Source of the DNA: Anaerolineales bacterium
GTDB lineage: Bacteria; Chloroflexota; Anaerolineae; Anaerolineales; UBA11858
Assembly (NCBI GenBank): GCA_028278545.1
Contig: JANQED010000167.1
Location: forward strand, 19,160 to 83,159
Reading direction: 5' to 3'
Length of the DNA stretch: 64,000 nt
Shown here: in pieces, positions 16,778 to 24,577 of the stretch
How the letters are laid out: each line of letters opens with the position of its first letter
How positions within the stretch are numbered: position 1 is the first letter of the stretch
Notes under the pieces: generated by a model
The model's database searches: none
What the model was told of the DNA's origin: nothing
What the model saw: the letters and a program-made list of their open reading frames with translations, nothing else
Made by a program: the position numbers and the translations under genes

Positions 16778-17574
16778 AAATTATTGGTGAAAAAATAAAT
16801 GGCGCCCGCAAGCGCGTCGCTCAGGCAATCGCTGATAGAGATGCGGAATTCATCCGCAATCTGGCCCAAAAGCAAGCGCAGGCAGGGGCAGCCTGGTTGG
16901 ATGTCAATGCCGGGACGCGCCCCGACAAAGAAGTGGATGATTTCATCTGGCTGTTAGAAATCATTCAATCTGTCACTGAGGTGCCCTTGTGCCTCGATAG
17001 TGCCAATCCAAAAGCGCTCTCCGCGGCTATCAAAGAAACCAAACAGACGCCGATGATCAATTCCATCAGCGGCGAGGAAGATCGGCTATCTCATATCCTC
17101 CCCCTGGTCGTCGAACACCAATGTCCGGTGATTGCGCTGGGCATGGGGGGCGAAAAAATGCCCGAATCCATTTCCGAGCGCGTCGAGATCATCGATATGA
17201 TCATTGCAGAAACGCGGCGTTTGGGTCTTGCCGATGAGAAACTCTATGTGGATCCCTTGGCGATGACCATTGCCACCAATATCCAGAGTGGTGTGGCTGC
17301 CTGCGAGACCATCCGCATCATCCATCAAAAATATCCCCAGGTTCACTTCACTATTGGTTTGAGCAACATTTCGTTTGGACTGCCAGCCCGCTCCTACGTC
17401 AACCGCGCTTTCTTGACCCTTGCGATGGCGGCCGGGTTGGATTCGGCTATTCTTGATCCGCTTGACCGCGAAATCCAGGCGGCGTTGGTGTCTGCAGAGC
17501 TTGTCCTTGGCCGAGACCCACATTGTCTCAACTATACCCGGGCCTTCCGATCTGGTTTGTTCGATGTGAATTGA
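16774..17574 (+). CDS. Methyltetrahydrofolate:corrinoid methyltransferase-like protein
   Basis: A 266-residue TIM-barrel protein of the pterin-binding family (AcsE/MtgA/MetH-domain type). Family landmarks: IIGEKINGARKRV at the N-terminus, AGAAWLDVNAGTRPD, PLCLDSANPKALSAAI, MINSISGEEDR, LYVDPLAMTIATN and GLSNISFGLPAR. It probably moves the methyl group from methyl-corrinoid protein to tetrahydrofolate (or the reverse), linking demethylation to C1 metabolism. It is preceded by DUF1638 and followed by the corrinoid protein that should be its partner. Confidence 0.9.
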   Translation: MKIIGEKINGARKRVAQAIADRDAEFIRNLAQKQAQAGAAWLDVNAGTRPDKEVDDFIWLLEIIQSVTEVPLCLDSANPKALSAAIKETKQTPMINSISGEEDRLSHILPLVVEHQCPVIALGMGGEKMPESISERVEIIDMIIAETRRLGLADEKLYVDPLAMTIATNIQSGVAACETIRIIHQKYPQVHFTIGLSNISFGLPARSYVNRAFLTLAMAAGLDSAILDPLDREIQAALVSAELVLGRDPHCLNYTRAFRSGLFDVN

Positions 17575-17616
17575 ACCAACCGTACCATTACCTTTTGTCT
17601 GAAATCGGTATTGTCT

Positions 17617-17630
17617 CCCCGGACGCGGGG
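17617..17630 (+). other. Small GC hairpin in the intercistronic spacer
   Basis: CCCCG and CGGGG close a GACG tetraloop in the 122-base gap between the pterin-binding methyltransferase gene and the corrinoid protein gene. It may be an mRNA processing or stabilising element; no U-tract follows. Confidence 0.35.
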
Positions 17631-17696
17631 AAGCGATGTGTCGAAGAATATCAAGCAAAACCCTTACTATCCACACTATACTGAAAGGAGCAAGAT

Positions 17697-18320
17697 ATGT
17701 CACAATCATTGGTCAATGCCATCATCGCGATGAGAGAGGAGGATGCCCTGAAGATTACCAAAGAGTTAATCGAACAAGGGACGGATCCCTTCGAGGTATT
17801 GGCAACCTGCGGCACCGCTATGGAAACCATCGGTGATCGCTTCGAGAAAGGCGAAGCATTTATTCCTGAGCTTATCCTGGCCGGAGAAATGCTCAAACAA
17901 ATTACCGATTTCCTGAAACCTTTGCTGGGTGATGGCAAACAGGCTGGCGATGCATTGGGCACTTTTGTGCTGGGCACTGTCGAAGGAGATATCCATGACA
18001 TTGCTAAGGATATTGTTGCTTTTGTTCTCGAGATCAATGGGTTTAACGTCGTTGACCTCGGCGTCGATGTTCCACCCGCCAAGTTTGTCGAGACTGTAAA
18101 AGAAACCGGAGCCAAGATTGTCGGGTTGAGTGGTTTCCTGACAATGGCCTACGAACCGATGAAGCTGACCGTTGAAGCGCTGAAAGACGCTGGCCTCGAC
18201 GATGTCAAGGTCATCATTGGCGGCGGCCAGGTGGACGATCAGATCCGAGAATATACCGGCGCTGATGCCTTTGGAACCGACGCCATGACGGCTGTCAAGT
18301 ATGCCAAGCAGTGGAATTAG
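17697..18320 (+). CDS. Corrinoid-binding methyltransferase protein, second copy
   Basis: A 207-residue methyl carrier with helical cap (EDALKITKELIEQGTDPFEV, GDRFEKGEAFIPELILAGEM) and B12-binding domain. The base-off motif reads GDIHDIAKDI: His100 is present, but the Gly of DxHxxG is replaced by Ala. The other B12 contacts (DLGVDVPPAKFVE, GLSGFLTMAYEPM, IIGGGQVDD) are normal. It clearly differs from the copy across the divergent region, so the two may carry methyl groups from different donors. AAAGGAG precedes the ATG. It sits between the pterin-binding and UroD-type enzymes that would unload and load it. Confidence 0.94.
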   Translation: MSQSLVNAIIAMREEDALKITKELIEQGTDPFEVLATCGTAMETIGDRFEKGEAFIPELILAGEMLKQITDFLKPLLGDGKQAGDALGTFVLGTVEGDIHDIAKDIVAFVLEINGFNVVDLGVDVPPAKFVETVKETGAKIVGLSGFLTMAYEPMKLTVEALKDAGLDDVKVIIGGGQVDDQIREYTGADAFGTDAMTAVKYAKQWN

Positions 18321-18330
18321 GAGGCATGAA

Positions 18331-19599
18331 ATGACCGAAAATACCCCAACCTTCACCCCCTCTCCGGAATTTCTGGCGCGTGAAAAACGTTTTAATGACG
18401 CTGTGAGCCTGACCAAACCCGACCGCGTGCCAATCGTTAGCCTGGCCGGTGTCTTTATTCCTCGTTATATGGGCATGACCAGCGCCGAAGCCCTGTATGA
18501 TTACGAGCGCATGAACCAGGCCTGGAAAGACGCGATGGTAAAACTTAATTGGGATATGGCCCCTCTGGCATTCGTGGTCTTCCCCGGCCCAGTTATGGAA
18601 CTGCTGGGCCTGAAAACTTTCAAGTGGCCCGGATTTGATCTCGGCGAGAATGCTACCTATCAATTTGTCGAAGACGAATATATGCTGGCCGACGAATATG
18701 ATGAATTCCTGGCGGACCCCGGGGATTTCACCATCCGCAAGCTGATGCCGCGTATGTCGAAAACCCTGGAACCTTTGGGGATGCTGCCCCCGATCAACTG
18801 GTTTTCCAGTGGGTACACCATCCTGAACCTGGGTGCTATGCTCGCAGGTGTACCGCCGATCAGCAATATGCTGGAAACTCTGGTCAAAGTTGGGCAGGAG
18901 ATGACCAAGTTCACTACCGGCCAAGCCAAGATGGTTGGTGAGTTGGCCGAGATGGGCTACCCTACCCTGGCCAGCGCCTTCACCGAAGCGCCCTTCGACT
19001 GGATTTCGGATATGTTCCGTGGTATGAAAGGCGTGATGCTGGATATGTATCGCTGCCCGGACAAATTGAAGGCAGCTATCGACGTCATGACCCCCTTCTG
19101 CATCCAATCGGCGTTGATGGTGGCCCAACAAACCGGCAACAAGCGCATCTTTATCCCATTGCACCGCGGTTCGGCGGGCTTCATGTCCGACGAGCAATAT
19201 GCCGAGTTCTACTGGCCCAGCCTAAAGAAAGTCTTCATGGCCCTGATCGAGGCCGGGCTGACCCCCATGCCCTTCCTGGAAGGTGATTACACCCCCCGCC
19301 TGAAGTACCTGGCTGAGTTGCCTCCTGGAAAAGTACTGGGACACTTCGACATCGTCGATAAGCAGAAAGTCAAAGAAATCCTCGGAGATACGATGTGTTT
19401 CTGGGGTAACGTCCCTGCCCAACTGTTAGTCACCGGCACCACCGAACAGGTCAAGGATTATGTCAAGGAGTTGATCGACATTTTCGGTGACAATGGTGGT
19501 CTCATCGTGGATGGCGCGGTGGATGGCATTCCACCCGAATCTAAACCTGAGAACGTGGAAGCCATGACCGAAGCTGTATTCGAATATGGCGTGTATTAG
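18331..19599 (+). CDS. Uroporphyrinogen decarboxylase-family methyltransferase
   Basis: A 422-residue TIM-barrel protein of the UroD/MtaA superfamily, used in corrinoid systems as substrate- or cofactor-specific methyltransferases. Visible family segments are RVPIVSLAGVF, an acidic central region, LHRGSAGFMSDEQYAEFYWP and GDYTPRLKYLAELPPGKVLGHFD, then WGNVPAQLLVTGTTEQVKDYVKE. True heme-pathway UroD is shorter and lacks this context. Some O-demethylase methyltransferases belong here, so a methoxylated or other methylated compound is plausible but unproven. The start at 18331 follows TTAGGAGG. It is next to the corrinoid protein. Confidence 0.88.
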   Translation: MTENTPTFTPSPEFLAREKRFNDAVSLTKPDRVPIVSLAGVFIPRYMGMTSAEALYDYERMNQAWKDAMVKLNWDMAPLAFVVFPGPVMELLGLKTFKWPGFDLGENATYQFVEDEYMLADEYDEFLADPGDFTIRKLMPRMSKTLEPLGMLPPINWFSSGYTILNLGAMLAGVPPISNMLETLVKVGQEMTKFTTGQAKMVGELAEMGYPTLASAFTEAPFDWISDMFRGMKGVMLDMYRCPDKLKAAIDVMTPFCIQSALMVAQQTGNKRIFIPLHRGSAGFMSDEQYAEFYWPSLKKVFMALIEAGLTPMPFLEGDYTPRLKYLAELPPGKVLGHFDIVDKQKVKEILGDTMCFWGNVPAQLLVTGTTEQVKDYVKELIDIFGDNGGLIVDGAVDGIPPESKPENVEAMTEAVFEYGVY

Positions 19600-19631
19600 T
19601 CAACAAACAAAATCTTAAACCTGATTGCATT

Positions 19632-19663
19632 GTCGAACCGTGGCTTGGTCGTCACGGTTCGAC
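19632..19663 (+). other. 11-bp hairpin between the UroD-type and RACE genes
   Basis: GTCGAACCGTG at 19632-19642 and CACGGTTCGAC at 19653-19663 form a perfect stem around a 10-base loop. No U-run follows. It starts 33 bases after the methyltransferase stop and ends 33 bases before the preferred RACE start, so it may reduce or stabilise downstream expression of the activator. Confidence 0.65.
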
Positions 19664-19695
19664 TTGCGCGCCCTGGGACGCTCAACGACAAAACT

Positions 19696-21522
19696 ATGCC
19701 CTATCAAATCGAATTCGAACCGTTGGGTCGTAAGGGTGCCTGTCTGAGCGGAAAGACTTTGCTGGAATGTGCCCGTGCTCTAGGTGTTGATTTGGTTAAT
19801 ATCTGCGGCGGCGAGGGCAGTTGCGGGCGCTGTGTAATCCAGATATTGTCCGGAGATGTTTCGGCGTTGACTCAGCGCGAGATCGATCAGCTTTCGCCAA
19901 CTCTCCTCGATAAGGGGTTCCGCCTGGCTTGCCTGGTTTCCCCACTGGGAGAATGCGTCGTGCGCGTCCCGCCCGAATCGTTGAGCACACCCCAGCGCAC
20001 TCAAACAGAAGGTATTGAACAATTTGTCGAACCTGACCCTTTGGTTCACATTTATCAACTTTCACTCACGCCACCTTCCCTGGATGACCTGCAAGCAGAT
20101 GCCGAGCGATTAATCCAAGGACTGCTTGAACAACACGGGGTAGAAGTAAACACCATCGATTTCGCAGTGGAACGCCAGTTTTCGAATTTTTTGCGGGAGC
20201 ACAACTGGTTAATCCAGGTGGCCGTTCGCGGCACGGAGATTATCCATATACAACCCGCTGCAAAACAAAAACTCCTTGGTCTGGCCGTTGATCTGGGAAC
20301 CACGAAAATCGCTGCCTACCTGGTCGATTTGCAAACCGGGGAGACTTTGTGTGCACGCGGGGAAATGAACCCCCAGATTGCATATGGGGAGGATATCGTC
20401 ACCCGCATGGTATATGCCCACCAGGATCCCACGCAAGCCAGATTATTGCAGGAACTTGTGGTTGATGCCCTGAACGAGCTAACCCGTGCCTTGTGCGCGG
20501 AAGTGGAGGTAGATCCCACTTCGATCGCCGAAATGACGGTGGTTGCCAACACCACCATGCATCATCTTTTCCTGGGGCTCCCCATCTCCCAATTGATGAA
20601 AGCGCCCTATATCCCCGCGGCAGTATCCCATCTCGATATCAAAGCACGTGAGCTGGGCTTGCAGATTGCACCTGGGGCATATCTTCATCTGTTGCCCAAT
20701 ATTGCCGGATATGTAGGCGCGGATCATGTAGCTATGATTTTGGCAACGGGTGGGCATCAGCCTGATGGAATTACCCTGGGTCTCGATATTGGCACCAACA
20801 CAGAAATCTACTTGAGCAACAATGGAAAATTGTCCTGCTTATCCTGCGCTTCGGGGCCAGCCTTCGAGGGAGCGCATATCAAACATGGCATGCGGGCCGC
20901 CAAAGGGGCCATAGAGCACGTTCGATTCGAAGATGATGTGCTTGAATTCCAGACCATTGGGGATGCTCCCCCGGTTGGCTTGTGCGGTTCGGGTATTCTC
21001 GATGCGCTTGCGCAATTGCTGAAATCTGGGATTATCGATGAACGCGGCAGAATGTGTGATCATCCCCGTGTGGAAGAGATCGATGGGATAAAGGAATTTG
21101 TGTTGGTCAGCGACGAGAAAGAGGCACCAGATCAACCAACGCTTACCTTTACCCAAAAAGATGTGCGAGAATTGCAATTAGCGAAAGGTGCCATTTGGAT
21201 TGGGATTAAAACCTTGCTTGAAATGAATAATCTGCGCGCCAGTAATCTTGATGAGATCATCATTGCCGGTGCGTTTGGTTCATATATTGACATTCGAAGC
21301 GCTATTGCGATTGGCATGCTCCCCAATCTCTCCCTGGAGCGATTCAAGCAAGTAGGCAATGCTGCCGGGATGGGTGCAAAGATGGCCCTGATTTCAAAAC
21401 TTCAGCGCAACAAGGCTCAATTGATAGCTAACCAGGCTGAATATATTGAACTTGCCACCGCACCGAATTTTGCCAGGTGTTTTGCCAGGTCTTTGGATTT
21501 AGGCCCCATAAAATCGAGTTAA
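19696..21522 (+). CDS. Reductive activator of corrinoid enzymes (RACE), ASKHA type
   Basis: A 608-residue activator that uses ATP and electrons to return inactive Co(II) corrinoid to Co(I). An N-terminal [2Fe-2S] domain has the CGGEGSCGRC cluster and a later Cys in LACLV. A linker region (about 110-195) leads to an ASKHA ATPase domain with LAVDLGTTKIAAYLVDL, LGLDIGTNTEIYLS, ASGPAFEGAHI and IIAGAFGSYID. Length and domain order match RACE/RamA-like DUF4445 proteins. The ATG at 19696 starts at the ferredoxin domain; an earlier TTG lies at the hairpin. Last gene of the operon, serving the corrinoid proteins. Confidence 0.93.
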   Translation: MPYQIEFEPLGRKGACLSGKTLLECARALGVDLVNICGGEGSCGRCVIQILSGDVSALTQREIDQLSPTLLDKGFRLACLVSPLGECVVRVPPESLSTPQRTQTEGIEQFVEPDPLVHIYQLSLTPPSLDDLQADAERLIQGLLEQHGVEVNTIDFAVERQFSNFLREHNWLIQVAVRGTEIIHIQPAAKQKLLGLAVDLGTTKIAAYLVDLQTGETLCARGEMNPQIAYGEDIVTRMVYAHQDPTQARLLQELVVDALNELTRALCAEVEVDPTSIAEMTVVANTTMHHLFLGLPISQLMKAPYIPAAVSHLDIKARELGLQIAPGAYLHLLPNIAGYVGADHVAMILATGGHQPDGITLGLDIGTNTEIYLSNNGKLSCLSCASGPAFEGAHIKHGMRAAKGAIEHVRFEDDVLEFQTIGDAPPVGLCGSGILDALAQLLKSGIIDERGRMCDHPRVEEIDGIKEFVLVSDEKEAPDQPTLTFTQKDVRELQLAKGAIWIGIKTLLEMNNLRASNLDEIIIAGAFGSYIDIRSAIAIGMLPNLSLERFKQVGNAAGMGAKMALISKLQRNKAQLIANQAEYIELATAPNFARCFARSLDLGPIKSS

Positions 21523-21612
21523 TCCTGGTTGATCTCCCCATAAAACCCAGTTCTAGCAGTGCTGCCAGGAACGTGCATACGTGATCGAGAAGACTGTCAG
21601 TGGCGTGCAGAG

Positions 21613-22233
21613 CTAAGCCGCCTCTGCTCTCAAAAGACTCCCCACAAGCTGATATACACCCAGCGCCGCGAGCACGATTGCGGATACGAGGATAAGCGCA
21701 CGCCTACCACCAGGCCCAAGAAGACGTGTTGTCCCGAAAAGAAGAATAGTACCTGCCAAAACGATGACCATCGTTGCGTAGAAGGCGATGATGAGCGCCG
21801 CGGCATTCTCAGGGCTTTGCTGCCATGCTTCCAAAAAAGCAGGCCCTAGAACCAAGCTCCAGCCGAGATAGGGATGGGGGTTGAGGATGTTGATGAGTGC
21901 AGCTTGGACGAGTGTGCGCGGCACCGAGTCGTTGGTTTCGGCATCTTTCGAGGTGTGGTGCTTCCATTGCCTGAAGCTCCTCCATGCCAGGTAGATCAGG
22001 AAAACACCGCCTGCGCCCTGTAGAACTCTGCTTATCGTTTCTGGGAAGCGGGTGAGCACCAACAGCGCGAGAAGCGCAATGGGTCCATCGCTGATCAGCG
22101 GCGCGAACGACGCGGGCAGGGTGCGCTGCCAACCTTTCCGCGCAACGCTGGACAGAAGAAACGCTTGCAAAGGGCCTGGTTGAATGGCGGCCGTGAATGC
22201 GAATCCACTTCCGATGAGAATATACTCAAGCAT
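21613..22233 (-). CDS. LysE/RhtB family amino acid exporter
   Basis: A 206-residue membrane protein with six predicted helices. Family signatures are the N-terminal AAIQPGPLQAFLLSSVARKGW, APLISDGPIALLAL, FLIYLAWRSFRQW and INILNPHPYLGWSLVLGP; the PGP and NPHP turns are typical. The substrate in LysE/RhtB proteins ranges over basic and neutral amino acids and cannot be told. Monocistronic, with GAAGGAAT upstream of the ATG. Divergent from the small membrane protein gene. Confidence 0.9.
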   Translation of the reverse strand: MLEYILIGSGFAFTAAIQPGPLQAFLLSSVARKGWQRTLPASFAPLISDGPIALLALLVLTRFPETISRVLQGAGGVFLIYLAWRSFRQWKHHTSKDAETNDSVPRTLVQAALINILNPHPYLGWSLVLGPAFLEAWQQSPENAAALIIAFYATMVIVLAGTILLFGTTRLLGPGGRRALILVSAIVLAALGVYQLVGSLLRAEAA

Positions 22234-22434
22234 TTATTCCTTCTTTCCGAATCTTACGCTGCGTGGCCTAAAACTTGGCTTGACCCATCTCCATATTGCA
22301 TCTTTGGAGGTAAATCGAGACTGAAATCACCCTATTATACATAGTGTTAAGGCTTTGGTAGGCCCAGCCTAGAACATCGCATTTCATGGGGATGGGACGC
22401 GACTCCATGATCTGAGTTCTGAAACTGCAATTAA

Positions 22435-22443
22435 TGGTATATT
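22435..22443 (+). promoter_or_regulatory. Extended -10 promoter candidate
   Basis: TGGTATATT fits TGnTATAnT, 36 bases before the next ATG. No good -35 box is visible. A matching AGGAGG ribosome site lies downstream at about 22462-22467. Confidence 0.45.
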
Positions 22444-22479
22444 AGCGTAAGTTCCGGTACCAGGAGGCTCCGCAACCCC

Positions 22480-22707
22480 ATGACCCGCGATTTGCGAAAA
22501 TATGCTCGTCAAACCAATGTGCAGTTGTTGGTGGGTTTTTTGCTGTTGTTATTTCTGATTGGCGATGGGTTGATATATATCTTCTACGGCCGCCAATCAG
22601 CTATCATGGGGTTGATTTGCTTGGCCGCGGGTGTTGCACCATTATTGATTATCGGATTGGTTTTATGGGGAATGGAGTGGGTGGTCGAACGGGCGAATAA
22701 GGAGTGA
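22480..22707 (+). CDS. Small two-helix membrane protein, unknown
   Basis: A 75-residue protein with a basic N-terminus (MTRDLRKYARQTN), two hydrophobic helices at about 17-36 and 43-64, and a charged tail (ERANKE). I do not recognise a family. AGGAGG lies 12 bases upstream and the next gene starts three bases after its stop, so it is translated and co-expressed with the esterase. Coding status rests on the ribosome site, promoter-like box and coupling. Confidence 0.65.
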   Translation: MTRDLRKYARQTNVQLLVGFLLLLFLIGDGLIYIFYGRQSAIMGLICLAAGVAPLLIIGLVLWGMEWVVERANKE

Positions 22708-22710
22708 GGG

Positions 22711-23373
22711 GTGGGGGGAAAGGAGCTTGACACCCGAGCAATCACGATTGATGACTGGTTTCTTCGTATTCGCGAGCCCGATGACGGTGGTCCGCATCCG
22801 GTAGTTTTACTGTTACATGGTTGGACCGGTGATGAAAATTCGATGTGGGTCTTTGCCTCGCGGCTGCCAGCGCATTATCTGTTGATCGCGCCGCGCGGCT
22901 TACATGAGTCACCCATTGGTGGATATAGCTGGTATCCTATCAGGGATAAATCCTGGCCAACCATGGATGATTTCCGCCCAGCGGTTTCAGCGTTGATTGA
23001 TTTGATCGATAATTGGCCGGTTGCAACTGCCCCAGCAGCAGATTTCAACAATCTTCGTTTGGCAGGATTCAGCCAGGGAGCGGCCTTGGCCTATGCCTTC
23101 ACATTACTGCATCCCCAGCGGGTGCGTGCAGTGGCTGGCCTGGCAGGATTCCTGCCCGAAGGCGCTTCCCTATCCGTCCATGGGAATCCGCTCCAGGGTA
23201 TGCCTGTTTTCGTTTCCCATGGCACACGGGACAAGCTCGTCCCCATCGGGCGCGCCAGAGAGGCAGTTCAATTCTTGCAAGAAGTGGGGGCAGAAGTGAC
23301 CTACTGCGAATCGGATGCGGGTCACAAATTGAGCACGGACTGTTTCCGGGGGATGGAAGTTTTTTTCCGATAG
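22711..23373 (+). CDS. Alpha/beta hydrolase, carboxylesterase-like
   Basis: A 220-residue soluble esterase of the phospholipase/carboxylesterase group. The oxyanion region LLLHGWTGDENS, nucleophile elbow GFSQG, acid in SHGTRDKLVP and His in SDAGHKLS form the catalytic triad. No signal peptide. The start is GTG at 22711, preceded by AAGGAG with seven-base spacing. Substrate unknown; short acyl esters are typical for this group. Confidence 0.9.
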   Translation: MGGKELDTRAITIDDWFLRIREPDDGGPHPVVLLLHGWTGDENSMWVFASRLPAHYLLIAPRGLHESPIGGYSWYPIRDKSWPTMDDFRPAVSALIDLIDNWPVATAPAADFNNLRLAGFSQGAALAYAFTLLHPQRVRAVAGLAGFLPEGASLSVHGNPLQGMPVFVSHGTRDKLVPIGRAREAVQFLQEVGAEVTYCESDAGHKLSTDCFRGMEVFFR

Positions 23374-23455
23374 GAGGTTAATAATCCTGGTTTCTTCACG
23401 CCAAGATCTTCCAAAGAGCGTTCAGGTAATAGAATCAAAGGTGGGAAAGCGCTTC

Positions 23456-24466
23456 CTAGGATGGTCTGCCTGCCTCGTAAGCAAACTCCTCTGCCAACTG
23501 TGCTTGAACATGATTGAAAATGATCGTCAGCGGAAGATGTTGAGGGCAGGATTGTTCACAGATGCCGCAGCCCGAGCAGGAGATCAACCAGCGCATAACC
23601 TCGGATTCCCGGAAGCTGCCATCTTCGGCGCGCTGAGGATAGTGAATATCACACAAGGGGCACACGTCCAGACAGGTCGAACAATCCCCACAGCTTTCAA
23701 GCTGGTCGATTAACGCTGCAACGTTTTCGGGCAGCAACTCAGCCATTCCATTGGCAATGCGCTCGCGAGTGTTCTCGCTGCGTTGCACCAGGCGAGAGGT
23801 GACGCGCTGATGACCCTCAAGCATTTCTGCGTCGATCTCGTCTTCTGCCATAGCCGATAAATTGAGTGCCTCGGCCAGGGGCTGGCCCTGGATGGTGATC
23901 AAAGCATATTGCCGCACGGGCAGCCCGAGGATGCCGATGTTGATGTCCGCCATGGTGGCTTGGGGTGAGATGCACACTTGGCAGGCAGAGCGGTAGCGAT
24001 AACGCACGATGCCGCCCTGACGGCTGAACTGCAACGCTTCCTGGGTGAGACCCTTGGGTGAGCCTTTGCGTTCAACGCGCCACTGGTACTCCTCCATCGG
24101 CAGCGTCCCTAAACAATCGACGCTCATGGTCAGCAAGTTGCCCGTGTCGAAACCGTTTTGCTTGGTCATCTCGATGAGCGTGCGCATCTCGCAGGGGCGC
24201 AACATGGCGCCAGCTTGAGGTGGTGAATCCCCTTTGAGCAGGTCGGGTATCAGCTTGGCGGCGTTGATGGGCATCAGCGGGGCAAACGGATTCAGGTTGT
24301 CCAGCCCATCGGGATCATCGATCAGATGTGGACCGGTATCTTTTGCGTGGCCGTTGGTGGGTACGACCATTCGATCTAGATCGAAGGCCTCCCAGACTGC
24401 TTTGGTGAATTCTCGAACGGTCCCTAAGGGGTCGCCTTGGGTTTTTATCATCCACTGGGTATTCAT
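23456..24466 (-). CDS. FrhB/FdhB-like flavoprotein with two 4Fe-4S clusters
   Basis: A 336-residue protein of the coenzyme F420 hydrogenase/dehydrogenase beta family. Typical segments are AMLRPCEMRTLIE and TMSVDCLGTLPMEEY, part of the FAD domain that in relatives accepts electrons from F420, NAD(P)H or ferredoxin. The C-terminal third carries two cluster motifs: CGDCSTCLDVCPLCD and CSGCGICEQSCP. The start at 24466 follows GGAGA. Last gene of a five-gene minus-strand set with cytochrome b, Rieske and an HdrED-like protein, so it is the likely cytoplasmic electron entry or exit of that assembly. The true soluble partner is unknown. Confidence 0.85.
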   Translation of the reverse strand: MNTQWMIKTQGDPLGTVREFTKAVWEAFDLDRMVVPTNGHAKDTGPHLIDDPDGLDNLNPFAPLMPINAAKLIPDLLKGDSPPQAGAMLRPCEMRTLIEMTKQNGFDTGNLLTMSVDCLGTLPMEEYQWRVERKGSPKGLTQEALQFSRQGGIVRYRYRSACQVCISPQATMADINIGILGLPVRQYALITIQGQPLAEALNLSAMAEDEIDAEMLEGHQRVTSRLVQRSENTRERIANGMAELLPENVAALIDQLESCGDCSTCLDVCPLCDIHYPQRAEDGSFRESEVMRWLISCSGCGICEQSCPQHLPLTIIFNHVQAQLAEEFAYEAGRPS

Positions 24467-24514
24467 CGTACATCTCCATTTCTGGAGATTGGAAATTGGA
24501 AGCCGGAATAATCC

Positions 24515-24577
24515 AACTTCCAACTTCTAACCTCTAACCTCAAACCTCTAACTTCCAACATCTAGCTTCCAGCCTCT
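24515..24577. repeat. Nine tandem degenerate heptamers, consensus AACYTCY
   Basis: Nine consecutive seven-base units (AACTTCC, AACTTCT, AACCTCT, AACCTCA, AACCTCT, AACTTCC, AACATCT, AGCTTCC, AGCCTCT) with exact phase and no spacers. The array overlaps the stop codon of the HdrED-like gene and fills the spacer before the FrhB-like gene. On the transcribed strand it reads as repeated GAGGTT/GAAGTT. Confidence 0.85.

Noticed and set aside
18295..19197. Long minus-strand frame (300 codons) inside the UroD-family gene
   Set aside because: Antisense shadow of a conserved enzyme; low-complexity His/Gln-rich translation and no family match.
24515..24577. CRISPR array
   Set aside because: Units are seven bases, contiguous and degenerate with no spacers and no cas genes nearby.
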